Assembly: GCF_042665195.1 (NCBI RefSeq)
Contig: NZ_JBHTBW010000019.1
Span: 229,898 to 293,897, forward strand
Reading direction: 5' to 3'
Length of the DNA: 64,000 nt
Source: Laceyella putida
GTDB taxonomy: Bacteria > Bacillota > Bacilli > Thermoactinomycetales > Thermoactinomycetaceae
Shown: in pieces, positions 16,378 through 25,260 of the stretch
Numbering within the stretch: the first letter of the stretch is position 1
Layout: every line of letters starts with the position of its first letter
Notes under the pieces: model-generated
What the model saw: only the letters and a program-made list of their open reading frames with translations
Database searches by the model: none
What the model was told of the DNA's origin: nothing
Translations under genes and position numbers: made by a program

Positions 16378-17496
16378 ATGGTGGAACCGATTCGGGTTCT
16401 CGCGATTAACCCAGGGTCAACTTCAACCAAAATCGGGGTGTTTGATGACGAAAAGCCCATCTTGGTTGAAACGTTGCGACATGATCCAGATGAAATCGCG
16501 AAGTTTAATGATTTGTTTGACCAATATCCATTTCGAAAACAAGTGATCTTGGATACCCTTGACAAAGAAGGGATGAATCTGACGCGGTTGGATGCGGTTG
16601 TGGCGCGTGGCGGGCTTTTGCGTCCCATTCCGGGAGGAACGTATGCGGTGAGCCAACCGATGTTGAATGATTTGCGTTCCGGTGAATATGGTGTGCACGC
16701 TTCCAACCTGGGAGCGATCATCGCGCATGAGATTGCCACGCAACTGAATATCCCCGCTTTTATCGTGGACCCAGTGGTTGTGGATGAGATGCAACCGTTG
16801 GCCAAGATTTCGGGCATGCCCGCCATAGAGCGGCGAAGCATTTTCCATGCATTGAACCAAAAAGCGGTCGCCCGCCGGATTGCCAAACAGAACGGGACGA
16901 GTTATGAACAAGTGAATTACATTGTTGCCCATATGGGAGGCGGAATCACCGTCGGTGCGCATGCCAAGGGACGCGTCATTGATGTGAACAACGGTTTGCA
17001 TGGGGATGGTCCGTTTTCGCCTGAACGGGCGGGCAGCATTCCGGTCGGGGATTTGGTGTCACTCTGCTTCTCGGGCAAATATTTTGCCGGGGAAATCATG
17101 CGGATGGTTGTGGGTCGTGGCGGATTGATGGGTTATTTGGGAACGACCGATGCGCGTGAAGTGGAAGAGCGCATCCAACGGGGCGATGAAAAAGCCAAAC
17201 GCATCTATGAAGCGATGGCGTATCAAGTCGCCAAAGAAATCGGCGCTTGTGCGGCCGTGTTGGAAGGAAAAGTAGACGGCATCATTTTAACGGGTGGCTT
17301 GGCTTATGGGAAAAGTTTTACCCAAATGATCCAAGAGCGAGTAGAGTGGATTGCCCCTGTCCATTTGGTACCGGGTGAAAATGAATTACAAGCGCTTGTG
17401 GAAGGGGCACTGCGGGTTGTGCGCGGAGAAGAGGCAGCCAAGAGTTATCCACCTGTCGCAGAAAAAGTGGGGGTTACGCATGGCGGAAAATATTGA
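16378..17496 (+). CDS. buk: Butyrate kinase
   Basis: 372 residues from ATG 16378; alternatives GTG 16372 and TTG 16375 overlap the ribosome site ACGGAG. ASKHA-fold acyl kinase that makes ATP and a branched-chain fatty acid from the acyl phosphate produced by Ptb. Phosphate-1 motif VLAINPGSTSTKIGVF at the N-terminus, substrate loop RGGLLRPIPGGTY, phosphate-2 motif YIVAHMGGGITVGAH, adenosine motif GIILTGGLAYGKSF. The 3' end overlaps lpdV by 17 nt in another frame, implying translational coupling. Confidence 0.95.
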   Translation: MVEPIRVLAINPGSTSTKIGVFDDEKPILVETLRHDPDEIAKFNDLFDQYPFRKQVILDTLDKEGMNLTRLDAVVARGGLLRPIPGGTYAVSQPMLNDLRSGEYGVHASNLGAIIAHEIATQLNIPAFIVDPVVVDEMQPLAKISGMPAIERRSIFHALNQKAVARRIAKQNGTSYEQVNYIVAHMGGGITVGAHAKGRVIDVNNGLHGDGPFSPERAGSIPVGDLVSLCFSGKYFAGEIMRMVVGRGGLMGYLGTTDAREVEERIQRGDEKAKRIYEAMAYQVAKEIGACAAVLEGKVDGIILTGGLAYGKSFTQMIQERVEWIAPVHLVPGENELQALVEGALRVVRGEEAAKSYPPVAEKVGVTHGGKY

Positions 17497-18904
17497 TCTG
17501 GTTGTACTGGGCGCGGGTCCTGGCGGCTATGTTGCCGCTGTCCGTGCGGCCCAATTGGGGATGAAGGTAGCGGTTGTCGAAAAGGAGAAAGTGGGCGGGG
17601 TTTGTCTCCATAAGGGATGCATTCCATCCAAGACCCTGCTGAGAAGTGCAGAAATCTACCAACACATGCAACACGGAGAAGAGTATGGCATCCGTGTGGG
17701 GGATGTGACCCTCGATTTTGCCGGTGTGCAAGCGAGAAAAGAAAAAGTGGTGAGCCAACTTCATAAGGGTGTGCAAGGACTGCTCAAGAAAAATAAAGTA
17801 GATGTTTATGAAGGGTTCGGGCGGATTTTAGGGCCTTCCATCTTCTCGCCGCAGCCGGGAACGATTTCGGTGGAGAAAGAGGATGGCAGTGAACCGACGA
17901 TATTGGTTCCGCAATATGTCTTGATTGCGACCGGTTCACGGCCACGCACGCTGCCGGGATTGGAAGTGGACGGAACCTATGTGATGAACTCGGATCACGC
18001 TTTGCAGATGCAAGAATTGCCGCAATCAATCATTATTGTGGGCGGTGGCGTGATCGGGATCGAGTGGGCGTCTATGTTGAGCGACTTTGGCGTCGAAGTG
18101 ACCGTGGTTGAGTTCGCCGACCGGATTTTGCCATTTGAAGATGAAGATGTGAGCAAAGAGATGACGCGTTTGATGAAGAAACGCAAAGTCAAAGTGCTGA
18201 CCAAAACGAAAGTATTGTCTGAAAGCGTTTCCATAGAAGGCGGAACGGTTACATTGCAAGCGGAATCAGGTTCCGATGTGATCACTTTATCGGCGGAAAA
18301 GGTGCTCGTCTCTGTGGGGCGGCAAGCCAATATCGAAGATATCGGGTTGCATAATACCGCGATTGAGACGGAAAAAGGCGTCATCAAGGTGAATGAGTTT
18401 ATGCAAACCAAAGAAAAGCACATTTATGCGATCGGCGATGTCATTGGCGGATACCAATTGGCCCATGTGGCTTCACATGAAGGGATTCTGGCGGTGGAGC
18501 ATATGGCGGGGTTGGATGTGCATCCGATGAATCCGCTCCATGTTCCGCGTTGCACCTACAGCCGTCCTGAAGTGGGAAGCATTGGACTCACCGAAGCCGA
18601 AGCGGTGGCGCAAGGATATGAAGTGAAAGTGGGCAAATTCCCCTTCCGCGGTGTGGGCAAGGCGCTTGTATATGGTGAAGTGGATGGCTTTATCAAGATC
18701 GTTTCCGATGCGAAGACAGACGACTTGTTGGGGGTGCATATCATTGGCCCGCACGCAACGGATATGATCTCGGAAGCGGGATTGGCCAAAGTGCTTGATG
18801 CCACCGCTTGGGAGATTGCGCAAGTGATCCATCCTCACCCGACCTTATCGGAAGTTTATCTGGAGGCGGCATTGGCGATGGACGGCAAAGCGATCCATGG
18901 GTGA
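17480..18904 (+). CDS. lpdV: Dihydrolipoamide dehydrogenase (E3) of the branched-chain keto acid complex
   Basis: 474-residue flavoprotein disulfide reductase that reoxidises dihydrolipoyl-E2 with NAD+. FAD motif VVLGAGPGGYVAAVRAAQLG at the N-terminus, redox-active Cys42 and Cys47 (GGVCLHKGCIPSK), NAD motif IIVGGGVIGIEWASML, second FAD motif IYAIGDVIGG, and the C-terminal active-site HPHPTLSE histidine/glutamate pair. The ATG lies within the end of buk (17-nt overlap). It is the lpdV copy expected in a bkd operon; the pyruvate-complex copy is not in the window. Confidence 0.96.
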   Translation: MAENIDLVVLGAGPGGYVAAVRAAQLGMKVAVVEKEKVGGVCLHKGCIPSKTLLRSAEIYQHMQHGEEYGIRVGDVTLDFAGVQARKEKVVSQLHKGVQGLLKKNKVDVYEGFGRILGPSIFSPQPGTISVEKEDGSEPTILVPQYVLIATGSRPRTLPGLEVDGTYVMNSDHALQMQELPQSIIIVGGGVIGIEWASMLSDFGVEVTVVEFADRILPFEDEDVSKEMTRLMKKRKVKVLTKTKVLSESVSIEGGTVTLQAESGSDVITLSAEKVLVSVGRQANIEDIGLHNTAIETEKGVIKVNEFMQTKEKHIYAIGDVIGGYQLAHVASHEGILAVEHMAGLDVHPMNPLHVPRCTYSRPEVGSIGLTEAEAVAQGYEVKVGKFPFRGVGKALVYGEVDGFIKIVSDAKTDDLLGVHIIGPHATDMISEAGLAKVLDATAWEIAQVIHPHPTLSEVYLEAALAMDGKAIHG

Positions 18905-18922
18905 TAAAAGGAGGAACGTGCA

Positions 18923-19912
18923 ATGAGCGAACTAAACCATCAACAGTTAGGGTTGAGCGATCAGCAAGTGCTGGAAATGTATCGCACCATGCTGCTGGCT
19001 CGTAAAATCGACGAACGCATGTGGAAATTGAATCGCGCCGGTAAAATTCCCTTCGTGATCTCCTGTCAAGGGCAAGAAGCGATTCAGGTAGGCGCGGCTT
19101 TTGCGATGGACCGGGATAAAGACTGGCTCTGTCCGTACTATCGTGACTTGGGCATGGTGCTGGCCTTCGGTCAATCGGCCAAAGACCAAATGCTGTCTGC
19201 TTTTGCGAAAGCGGAAGACCCCAATAGCGGTGGGCGCCAAATGCCTGGACATTACGGTGATAAGCGTTTCCGCATCCTGACGGGTTCCAGTCCGGTTACT
19301 ACGCAAGTGCTTCATGCGGTTGGCATTGCGTATGCGGGAAAATTGGAAAAGAAAGACCATGTCGTGCTGACCTCTTGCGGTGAAGGGTCGAGTAACCAAG
19401 GGGATTGGCATGAAGCATGCAACTTTGCGGGCGTGCACAACTTGCCGGTCATTTTTATGGTGGAGAACAACAAATATGCGATCTCTGTTCCAGTCAGTAA
19501 ACAAGTGGCTGGAGGCGAGATCTGGAAACGTGCGGAAGGTTACGGATTCCCTGGGGTACGCGTCGACGGAAACAACCCGCTGGAAGTGTACAAGGCGATG
19601 AAAGAGGCTGTGGAACGGGCCCGCCGCGGGGAAGGACCGACTTTGATTGAGGCGGTGGCTTATCGGTTGGTTCCACACTCCAGCGACGATGATGACCGTG
19701 CTTACCGGAGTCGGGAAGAAGTGGAGGAAGCGAAGCAAAATGACTCCTTGATTCGATTTAAAGACTACCTTGTGGCACAAGGCGTGTTGACGGAAGAGAA
19801 GGAACAGGAGCTGCTTGCCGAGATTAACCGGGAAGTGGATGAGGCGACAGAATATGCGGAACGAGCGCCATATCCAGATCCGCAAGAGACGTATAAGCAT
19901 GTGTACGCTTAA
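18923..19912 (+). CDS. bkdAA: 2-oxoisovalerate dehydrogenase E1 alpha
   Basis: 329 residues. Thiamine-diphosphate-dependent E1 alpha subunit that decarboxylates branched-chain 2-keto acids. The ThDP motif region runs from SCGEGSSNQGDWHEACNFAG to VENNKYAIS, and the phosphorylation-loop-like YRLVPHSSDDDDRAYRS contains the conserved His. RBS AAAGGAGGA before ATG 18923; 18 bp after lpdV and 17 bp before bkdAB, so clearly one operon. The GHYGDKRFRILTGSSPVTTQ substrate loop supports the branched-chain rather than pyruvate form. Confidence 0.95.
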   Translation: MSELNHQQLGLSDQQVLEMYRTMLLARKIDERMWKLNRAGKIPFVISCQGQEAIQVGAAFAMDRDKDWLCPYYRDLGMVLAFGQSAKDQMLSAFAKAEDPNSGGRQMPGHYGDKRFRILTGSSPVTTQVLHAVGIAYAGKLEKKDHVVLTSCGEGSSNQGDWHEACNFAGVHNLPVIFMVENNKYAISVPVSKQVAGGEIWKRAEGYGFPGVRVDGNNPLEVYKAMKEAVERARRGEGPTLIEAVAYRLVPHSSDDDDRAYRSREEVEEAKQNDSLIRFKDYLVAQGVLTEEKEQELLAEINREVDEATEYAERAPYPDPQETYKHVYA

Positions 19913-19929
19913 GGCAGGAGGAGAGAGAA

Positions 19930-20913
19930 ATGCCCGTAATTTCATATATTGACGCCGTAACACAGGCATTGATGGAAGAAATGAAGCGCGATCCACGCGT
20001 GTTTGTGCTGGGTGAAGACGTTGGGGTACGCGGTGGGGTTTTCCGTGCGACCGCTGGGCTCATCGAAGAATTTGGCGAGGATCGGGTATTGGATACGCCA
20101 CTGACCGAGTCCGCGATTGCGGGAGTGGCGATTGGTGCGGCTGCGTATGGGATGCGTCCGGTGGCAGAAATGCAATTTGCCGATTTTATTATGCCGGCAG
20201 TGAACCAAATTATTAGCGAAGCAGCGAAAATTCGTTATCGCTCCAATGGGGATTGGCAGTGTCCTCTAGTGATTCGCGCTCCATATGGGGGTGGTGTTCA
20301 CGGGGCACTCTATCACTCGCAAAGTGTGGAAAAGATTTTTACAGGTGTGCCGGGATTAAAAATCGTCATGCCGTCTAACCCCTATGATGTGAAAGGGCTG
20401 TTGAAGGCGGCGATTCGCGATGAAGACCCTGTGCTCTTCTTTGAACATAAACGGTGCTATCGCCTGATTAAAGGGGAAGTGCCGGTTGAAGATTATACCG
20501 TTCCCATCGGGAAAGCCGATGTAAAACGGGAAGGAACCGATGTCACGGTCATCTCTTACGGGTTAACCCTGCATTTTGCCCTGCAAGCGGCTGAACAATT
20601 GGCTCAGGAGGGGATCAGTGTGCATGTGCTTGATTTGCGCACCTTGGTTCCGCTTGACAAGGAAGCGATTCTGGAAGCTGTTTCAAAAACCGGGAAAGTC
20701 TTGGTGGTTCATGAAGATAACAAAACGGGGGGCTTTGGAGGAGAAGTGGCTTCCATCATCGCAGAAGAAGCCTTCTTTGAGCTGGATGCTCCGGTTAAGC
20801 GCTTGTGCGGTCCCGATGTTCCCGCCATGCCATACAGCCCACCGCTTGAGAAAGAATTTATGCTGAATCCAGACAAAATCGCAGCGGCGATTCGTGAACT
20901 GGCAGAGTTCTAG
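19930..20913 (+). CDS. bkdAB: 2-oxoisovalerate dehydrogenase E1 beta
   Basis: 327 residues, transketolase-like beta subunit forming the alpha2-beta2 E1 with BkdAA. It begins with the ISYIDAVTQALMEEMKRDP helix and VFVLGEDVG; the catalytic Glu and His positions are visible in DTPLTESAIAGVAIGAA and YGGGVHGALYHSQS, and the C-terminal domain includes LDLRTLVPLDKEAIL and VVHEDNKTGGFG. RBS AGGAGGAG. It follows bkdAA and precedes bkdB at 17-bp spacings. Confidence 0.95.
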   Translation: MPVISYIDAVTQALMEEMKRDPRVFVLGEDVGVRGGVFRATAGLIEEFGEDRVLDTPLTESAIAGVAIGAAAYGMRPVAEMQFADFIMPAVNQIISEAAKIRYRSNGDWQCPLVIRAPYGGGVHGALYHSQSVEKIFTGVPGLKIVMPSNPYDVKGLLKAAIRDEDPVLFFEHKRCYRLIKGEVPVEDYTVPIGKADVKREGTDVTVISYGLTLHFALQAAEQLAQEGISVHVLDLRTLVPLDKEAILEAVSKTGKVLVVHEDNKTGGFGGEVASIIAEEAFFELDAPVKRLCGPDVPAMPYSPPLEKEFMLNPDKIAAAIRELAEF

Positions 20914-20930
20914 GCATACGGAGGAGGACA

Positions 20931-22256
20931 ATGATGGCAACCGATATCAAGATGCCGCAACTTGGCGAGAGTGTAGTGGAAGGCACCATTGCGAAGTGGC
21001 TGAAAAAACCGGGCGATCGGGTGGAGAAGTATGAGCCGATCTGTGAAGTGTCCACAGACAAAGTGAATGCTGAAGTCCCATCGACGTTTGATGGCGTGAT
21101 GGTGGAAATTATCGCCCAAGAAGGCACCACTGTTGAAGTGGGGCAATTAATTTGCCGCATTGACGCGGAAGGCGCGGCGGATGCTGGGCCCACCGCCGCC
21201 TCTGCGAATACGGCTGCTCCGGAAACGAGTGCGGCCGCCCCAACCACGGACGGGAAAACGGAGGGGGAATCTTCCGGCAAAGCTCGTTATTCCCCGGCGG
21301 TTTTGCGCCTGTCCCAAGAGCATGGCATTGATCTGACCCAAGTCAAAGGAACAGGGAAAGGGGGCCGGATCACGCGCAAGGATGTGTTGCAAGTGATTGA
21401 GCAAGGTGGCACACAGCCGACTGGGGCGACCACTGTCCAAGCACCGGTCAAAGAGACGGTTACCCCGGTTCCGACGGCACCCGTGGTTCAACCTGCGCCC
21501 ACGGCTACTCCTGCTCCAGCACCAGCGGCTTCGTCAGCCGCAGGTACCGTGTTGGAAAACGGTGACCGTGAGATTCCGGTGACCGGCGTGCGGCGGACGA
21601 TTGCGCAACGGATGGTGCAGAGCAAGCACGAGGCTCCTCATGCTTGGACGATGATGGAAGTGGATGTGACGGGTCTGGTTGAACTGCGCAATCGCTTAAA
21701 ACAAGAGTTCAAACAGCGGGAAGGCGTCAATCTCACCTTCATGCCATTCTTCATCAAAGCCGTGGTTGATTCCTTAAAGGAGTTTCCGCAGCTGAACTCC
21801 GTTTGGGATGGGGATCGCATCATCCTGAAGAAACGCATCAACATTTCCATTGCTGTCGCCACGGATGATGCCTTATATGTTCCGGTTATTCATGATGCCG
21901 ACGAAAAGAGCATCCTCGGCTTAACCAAAGCGGTGCACCAGTTGGCCGAAAAGACGCGTGCGGGCAAGCTGGAGTTGAAAGATATGCAGGGCGGCACCTT
22001 CACGGTGAATAATACCGGCTCGTTCGGCTCGGTGTTGTCCGCGCCGATCATCAATCAACCGCAAGCGGCGATTTTGTCGTTTGAATCGATTGTGAAGCGG
22101 CCGGTGGTATTGAATAACAACATGTTTGCGGCACGCGACATGATGAACATCTGCATGTCGCTTGACCACCGCATCTTGGATGGCCTGATGGCGGGCCGCT
22201 TCCTGAAGCGCGTGAAAGAGCGGTTGGAAGCGTACGGGCCAAACAGCGAAATTTAA
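20931..22256 (+). CDS. bkdB: Branched-chain keto acid dehydrogenase E2 (lipoamide acyltransferase)
   Basis: 441 residues. One N-terminal lipoyl domain (residues 1-78) with lipoyl Lys44 in EVSTDKVNAEVPS; an Ala/Thr/Pro linker; a peripheral-subunit-binding domain near residues 118-155 (YSPAVLRLSQEHGIDLTQVKGTG, continuing to GRITRKDV); a second Ala/Pro-rich linker; and a CoA acyltransferase domain with the active-site HRILDGLMAGRFL near the C-terminus. It transfers the branched acyl group to CoA, giving precursors for iso/anteiso fatty acids. Two adjacent ATGs (20931, 20934) follow GGAGGAGG. Last gene of the bkd operon. Confidence 0.96.
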   Translation: MMATDIKMPQLGESVVEGTIAKWLKKPGDRVEKYEPICEVSTDKVNAEVPSTFDGVMVEIIAQEGTTVEVGQLICRIDAEGAADAGPTAASANTAAPETSAAAPTTDGKTEGESSGKARYSPAVLRLSQEHGIDLTQVKGTGKGGRITRKDVLQVIEQGGTQPTGATTVQAPVKETVTPVPTAPVVQPAPTATPAPAPAASSAAGTVLENGDREIPVTGVRRTIAQRMVQSKHEAPHAWTMMEVDVTGLVELRNRLKQEFKQREGVNLTFMPFFIKAVVDSLKEFPQLNSVWDGDRIILKKRINISIAVATDDALYVPVIHDADEKSILGLTKAVHQLAEKTRAGKLELKDMQGGTFTVNNTGSFGSVLSAPIINQPQAAILSFESIVKRPVVLNNNMFAARDMMNICMSLDHRILDGLMAGRFLKRVKERLEAYGPNSEI

Positions 22257-22326
22257 CGAAAACGTTTCGACGTGATACAATAACAGAAGGAGCGGCCCAT
22301 TGTGCCACTCCTCCCTTATCATTAGT

Positions 22327-22352
22327 GGCATCCTGTCATGGGGATGCCTTTT
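22327..22352 (+). terminator. Terminator between bkdB and lipB
   Basis: GGCATCC (22327-22333) pairs with GGATGCC (22342-22348), followed by TTTT. The short T-run suggests partial termination, so lipB could receive read-through from bkd. Confidence 0.6.
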
Positions 22353-22374
22353 CGACATGGAGAAGGTGATTTAG

Positions 22375-23025
22375 ATGAACTTTGCAGTACAACGTCTGGG
22401 ATTGGCTCCCTATATGGAGACATGGGATAAACAAAAAGAATTGGTGCAAAGCATTGACCGGGGGCAACTTGACAATCAATTGCTGTTGTTGGAACATCCC
22501 CATACGATTACCTTGGGACGCGGTTCGCACCAGGAAAACATCATCTTTTCCGAAGATTATTATCGCGAGCAAGGAATCCACTTGGTGGAGATTGATCGCG
22601 GTGGCGATGTCACTTACCATGGACCGGGCCAACTGGTTGGCTATCCTTTATTCCATTTGGGAGAACGGGGGAACAACGCCCATGGGTACCTGCGGGATCT
22701 TGAGGAAGTGTTGATTCGCGCTTTGAAGCATTTCGGGATTGAAGCCGGTCGCAAGGAACCCTATACGGGTGTATGGGTGGGCGATGTGAAGATAGCGGCG
22801 ATCGGCGTGAAGTTTAACCGTGGCCGCAACCGGCGCGGTTATATCACCAGCCATGGCTTCGCTTTGAATGTGAATACGGATTTGCGTTATTTTCAGTTGA
22901 TCGTTCCGTGCGGCATTCAGGAGTACGGGGTGACCTCCATGCAGGAACAGTTGGGGAAACCGGTCGACATGAATGAAGTGATGGAGCAAGTGATCAAAAG
23001 CACGCGAGAGGTGTTCGGTTCTTAA
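22375..23025 (+). CDS. lipB: Octanoyl-[acyl carrier protein]:protein transferase LipB
   Basis: 216 residues of the LipB family (not the LipM/LplA type). It moves octanoate from ACP to lipoyl-domain lysines. The family signature RGGDVTYHGPGQLVGYP is at about residues 79-95; the catalytic pair is Lys in KIAAIGVKF (about 142-149) and Cys in IVPCGIQEYG (about 180). RBS GGAGAAGGTGA before ATG 22375. It sits directly after bkdB, whose E2 needs lipoylation. B. subtilis uses LipM/LipL instead, so this is a real difference of this lineage. Confidence 0.94.
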   Translation: MNFAVQRLGLAPYMETWDKQKELVQSIDRGQLDNQLLLLEHPHTITLGRGSHQENIIFSEDYYREQGIHLVEIDRGGDVTYHGPGQLVGYPLFHLGERGNNAHGYLRDLEEVLIRALKHFGIEAGRKEPYTGVWVGDVKIAAIGVKFNRGRNRRGYITSHGFALNVNTDLRYFQLIVPCGIQEYGVTSMQEQLGKPVDMNEVMEQVIKSTREVFGS

Positions 23026-23030
23026 GGCGC

Positions 23031-23095
23031 TCTCTCCCAAGTAGACAATGGGAAAAGCATGACGTTCCATGTTACTTGGGAGAGATTTTTTATTT
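23031..23095 (+). terminator. lipB terminator
   Basis: A 13-bp perfect stem, TCTCTCCCAAGTA (23031-23043) with TACTTGGGAGAGA (23073-23085), encloses a 29-nt loop and is followed by TTTTTTATTT. Confidence 0.8.
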
Positions 23096-23113
23096 AGACC
23101 CATAACCCGCTTT

Positions 23114-23215
23114 AAAACCGTTTTCCCATTCGCTTCACTTGTCCATCGGCGCTCATCGGGAAAAGGGTTTTCCGCCTTCTCCCAATGGTCAACTTGATTT
23201 GCCAGACACGCCCTA
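23114..23215. repeat. Truncated second copy of the MITE-like element
   Basis: About 100 bp nearly identical, in reverse orientation, to 2779-2880: the end GACACGCCCTAA (to 23215) and the interior are kept, but the opposite terminal repeat is missing and the sequence diverges at 23114. It is a decayed copy lying between the lipB terminator and the next gene's terminator. Confidence 0.75.
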
Positions 23216-23265
23216 AACGATTGATTACTCCGGTGGTAAATTAAAGTCAAACGGCAAAAAAGTCC

Positions 23266-23294
23266 AAAAGGAGTCTCGACATGAGACTCCTTTT
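23266..23294. terminator. Bidirectional terminator
   Basis: AAAAGGAGTCTC pairs with GAGACTCCTTTT around a 6-nt loop. It ends the minus-strand gene at 23298-24752. Confidence 0.8.
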
Positions 23295-23297
23295 GCT

Positions 23298-24752
23298 TTA
23301 TAACACATTTTTTTGTTTTGTTGCGTTGAATTGCTGCAATAGGGTATTCACTTTGCCCCAATAACATTGAAGGTTGGACTTAAAAGCGGCAAAGGTTGTC
23401 CTTACTGAAGGTCCGCCCAGTTTGGCAAACGGGTAAGGAACCTTCCCATGAAATTTAAACAAATAAAGTTCGCCACGCAGGTGGATCTGCTCTTCCATCA
23501 CGGTGAAGCGGGTAGCCACAATCACCGTTACGTGTGGGGAAAGAGGGATGCGATGGAGAATGGCCTCGGCATGGGGCGAAAAATCTTTTTCTAACCAGGT
23601 CAATTTGCTTAATTCAGCCAGTTCGGCTTCCCTGGCCTTGATGCTCCGGGCGAGATGATCCATTTCTTCCTGAAGGCACCGTCGCTTGCGGGACAGGGAC
23701 AAAATCTCACGGGCAAATGTGCGAAAAAAAGCTTGGTCCCTTTCGTGGCGGGCTTTTTTGCGGGAACGATAAAATCCCCACTCCGCCCCTTTTTGCGCCA
23801 ACCTGGCCCACAGAGAAGGGGATGGCGCCGGGAGCCATTTTTCTCTGGAGGCTTTATATTTGGCTTGCTGCTTTCTCCATTCGTGTTCGGTTACAATCAA
23901 TTGTTTTTGCAGCAACGGGAATCTTTGACTGATGGCGCGGATTTCCTGATTCAGGTCAGATACGAGGGAACGCCAGCGAGCGACATAATCATGCTGAACA
24001 AGCGGATAGTCTATGGATTCATGCCGCGTGTATTGCAAAAACGCTTGTTGAATGGCAGCGAGTTGCACTTGTGGATGGGGAAGGGTGATGAACCGGTTGC
24101 CGCTGATGGGTGTTAGCTGATGGGGAAGTGAGTGTATTTTCATAAAGAACTGGGTGCCTTGGGTATGTAGGAATCCGCAACAGGCGATATGGCGCCGATG
24201 AAAAGGGCGAATGGCGGCTTCAGAATATAAAAAGCGGGAAAGAATGAGCTCACAGGTATCACTGGGATGGTCGCCGGATAAGGTGATGCGGTGTGTGGTG
24301 GGTGTGGTGCGAATGCGCGTCACTTGACCCATTAAGGTGATGAGCTTACCCGATGTGGAGGGTAGTAGGTTCTTTAACTCCCTGAGGTCGGCCAATCCAT
24401 AGATGAAGCGGGTAAGCGGAATGAGGGTTCCATCGGCGCATTGCACATGATAAGCGGTTGTTTCCTTGAACGCATGCAGCTTCATTCTGGAGAAGACGGC
24501 ATAGAGCCATGCCATCCAGCGCTGATGCTCTTCGCTTTGCCATGCTTGGGTCGAAAGAGGCATCGACTCGTTTTGGTGAGCGGGTACGGTTAAGGGAATG
24601 ACACCATTTAGATTTTGAATATTCAACGAATAATTCGCGTCTTTAACCGGATGGTTTCGTATCGCCCATGCAGGGAACCAATGGCGAAGCGGCAGAGTGC
24701 GAACTCCCTTCAGTCTTAGACTCCTTGGGTGGTGGCCAAACAAAGAACCCAA
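23298..24752 (-). CDS. Unrecognised 484-residue protein with central coiled coil
   Basis: Open for 484 codons from a TTG at 24750-24752 (GGAAGGGGG about 9 nt upstream); a downstream ATG is possible. I recognise no family. The N-terminal third (to about 200) is mixed and Thr/His-rich with strand-like stretches (GKLITLMGQVTRI, HRITLSGD). Residues about 255-390 are highly charged and helical, rich in Arg/Lys/Glu/Gln (DLNQEIRAISQRFPLLQKQL, later RKRRCLQEEMDHLARSIKAR), probably a coiled coil. The C-terminal part is beta-like (TVIVATRFTVMEEQIHLRGE). There is no signal peptide or clear membrane helix. It is flanked by a MITE remnant and terminators, so it is a monocistronic accessory gene. Confidence 0.75.
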   Translation of the reverse strand: MGSLFGHHPRSLRLKGVRTLPLRHWFPAWAIRNHPVKDANYSLNIQNLNGVIPLTVPAHQNESMPLSTQAWQSEEHQRWMAWLYAVFSRMKLHAFKETTAYHVQCADGTLIPLTRFIYGLADLRELKNLLPSTSGKLITLMGQVTRIRTTPTTHRITLSGDHPSDTCELILSRFLYSEAAIRPFHRRHIACCGFLHTQGTQFFMKIHSLPHQLTPISGNRFITLPHPQVQLAAIQQAFLQYTRHESIDYPLVQHDYVARWRSLVSDLNQEIRAISQRFPLLQKQLIVTEHEWRKQQAKYKASREKWLPAPSPSLWARLAQKGAEWGFYRSRKKARHERDQAFFRTFAREILSLSRKRRCLQEEMDHLARSIKAREAELAELSKLTWLEKDFSPHAEAILHRIPLSPHVTVIVATRFTVMEEQIHLRGELYLFKFHGKVPYPFAKLGGPSVRTTFAAFKSNLQCYWGKVNTLLQQFNATKQKNVL

Positions 24753-24848
24753 ACAGGATATCCCCCTTCCACGAAAGACTGAAGAATAAAAGTTCTCACT
24801 TTTATTATAAATGAAATTCGGTTGCCGGCGGAGTTTTTTTTTGAGAAA

Positions 24849-24875
24849 AAGCTCCCATCTCAGTGACAGGAGCTT
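24849..24875 (-). terminator. Terminator of the 58-residue membrane protein gene
   Basis: AAGCTCC pairs with GGAGCTT; on the minus strand a run of T residues follows (24849 downward). Confidence 0.75.
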
Positions 24876-24888
24876 GCCTATGTAGGGA

Positions 24889-25065
24889 CTATTGGATGCC
24901 TACGAATAAGTCATACAGGGACAACAGAGTTACGCCAAGCAATGCGAGCGTAAAGATGCCCCCGATGATGAAACCCGGTTTGTTGCCGATCTTTTTGTTA
25001 TCGATCACACCGCGGATCGACAAGATGGTAATGATCACAAGAAGAGGTACCATAAAGTATTCCAT
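24889..25065 (-). CDS. Small two-helix membrane protein
   Basis: 58 residues from ATG 25063-25065 (MEYFMVPLL); a longer in-frame start exists but this ATG has AGCAGGTG 7 nt upstream. Two hydrophobic helices (about 5-22 and 34-54) are separated by a basic loop, VIDNKKIGNKPG. It lies about 100 bp downstream of the Prli42-like gene on the same strand and has its own terminator. It may belong to one of the small DUF families of Bacillales membrane proteins, but I cannot name it with certainty. Confidence 0.65.
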   Translation of the reverse strand: MEYFMVPLLVIITILSIRGVIDNKKIGNKPGFIIGGIFTLALLGVTLLSLYDLFVGIQ

Positions 25066-25167
25066 TGCCTTTTCACCTGCTTTCTTCACGTCAGCACTTG
25101 GTCTAAGCGCTATCAGTAAATAGTATAATCGATTCATTTCCTGATTAACATACAATACCCTTATGAA

Positions 25168-25260
25168 TTATAGAAAGAGATAGGCGCTCGTGGCAAGGGT
25201 TGAAACGAGAAGCGAAAGAATGACCAGATAAACCGTCACTTTGATCCAAGTTGGCTTCAC
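25168..25260 (-). CDS. prli42: Prli42-like stressosome-associated miniprotein
   Basis: 30-residue single-pass membrane protein read from GTG 25258-25260 (RBS GAGGTGA, 7-nt spacing). The sequence is a short polar start (MKPTWIKVTVY), one hydrophobic helix rich in Leu/Val/Ser and an SAYLFL end, the architecture of Prli42, which anchors the stressosome (RsbR) to the membrane in Listeria and Bacillus. Length, lysine-rich start and mid-helix LLVSTL pattern support the call, but such a short sequence cannot be conclusive. Confidence 0.6.
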   Translation of the reverse strand: MKPTWIKVTVYLVILSLLVSTLATSAYLFL

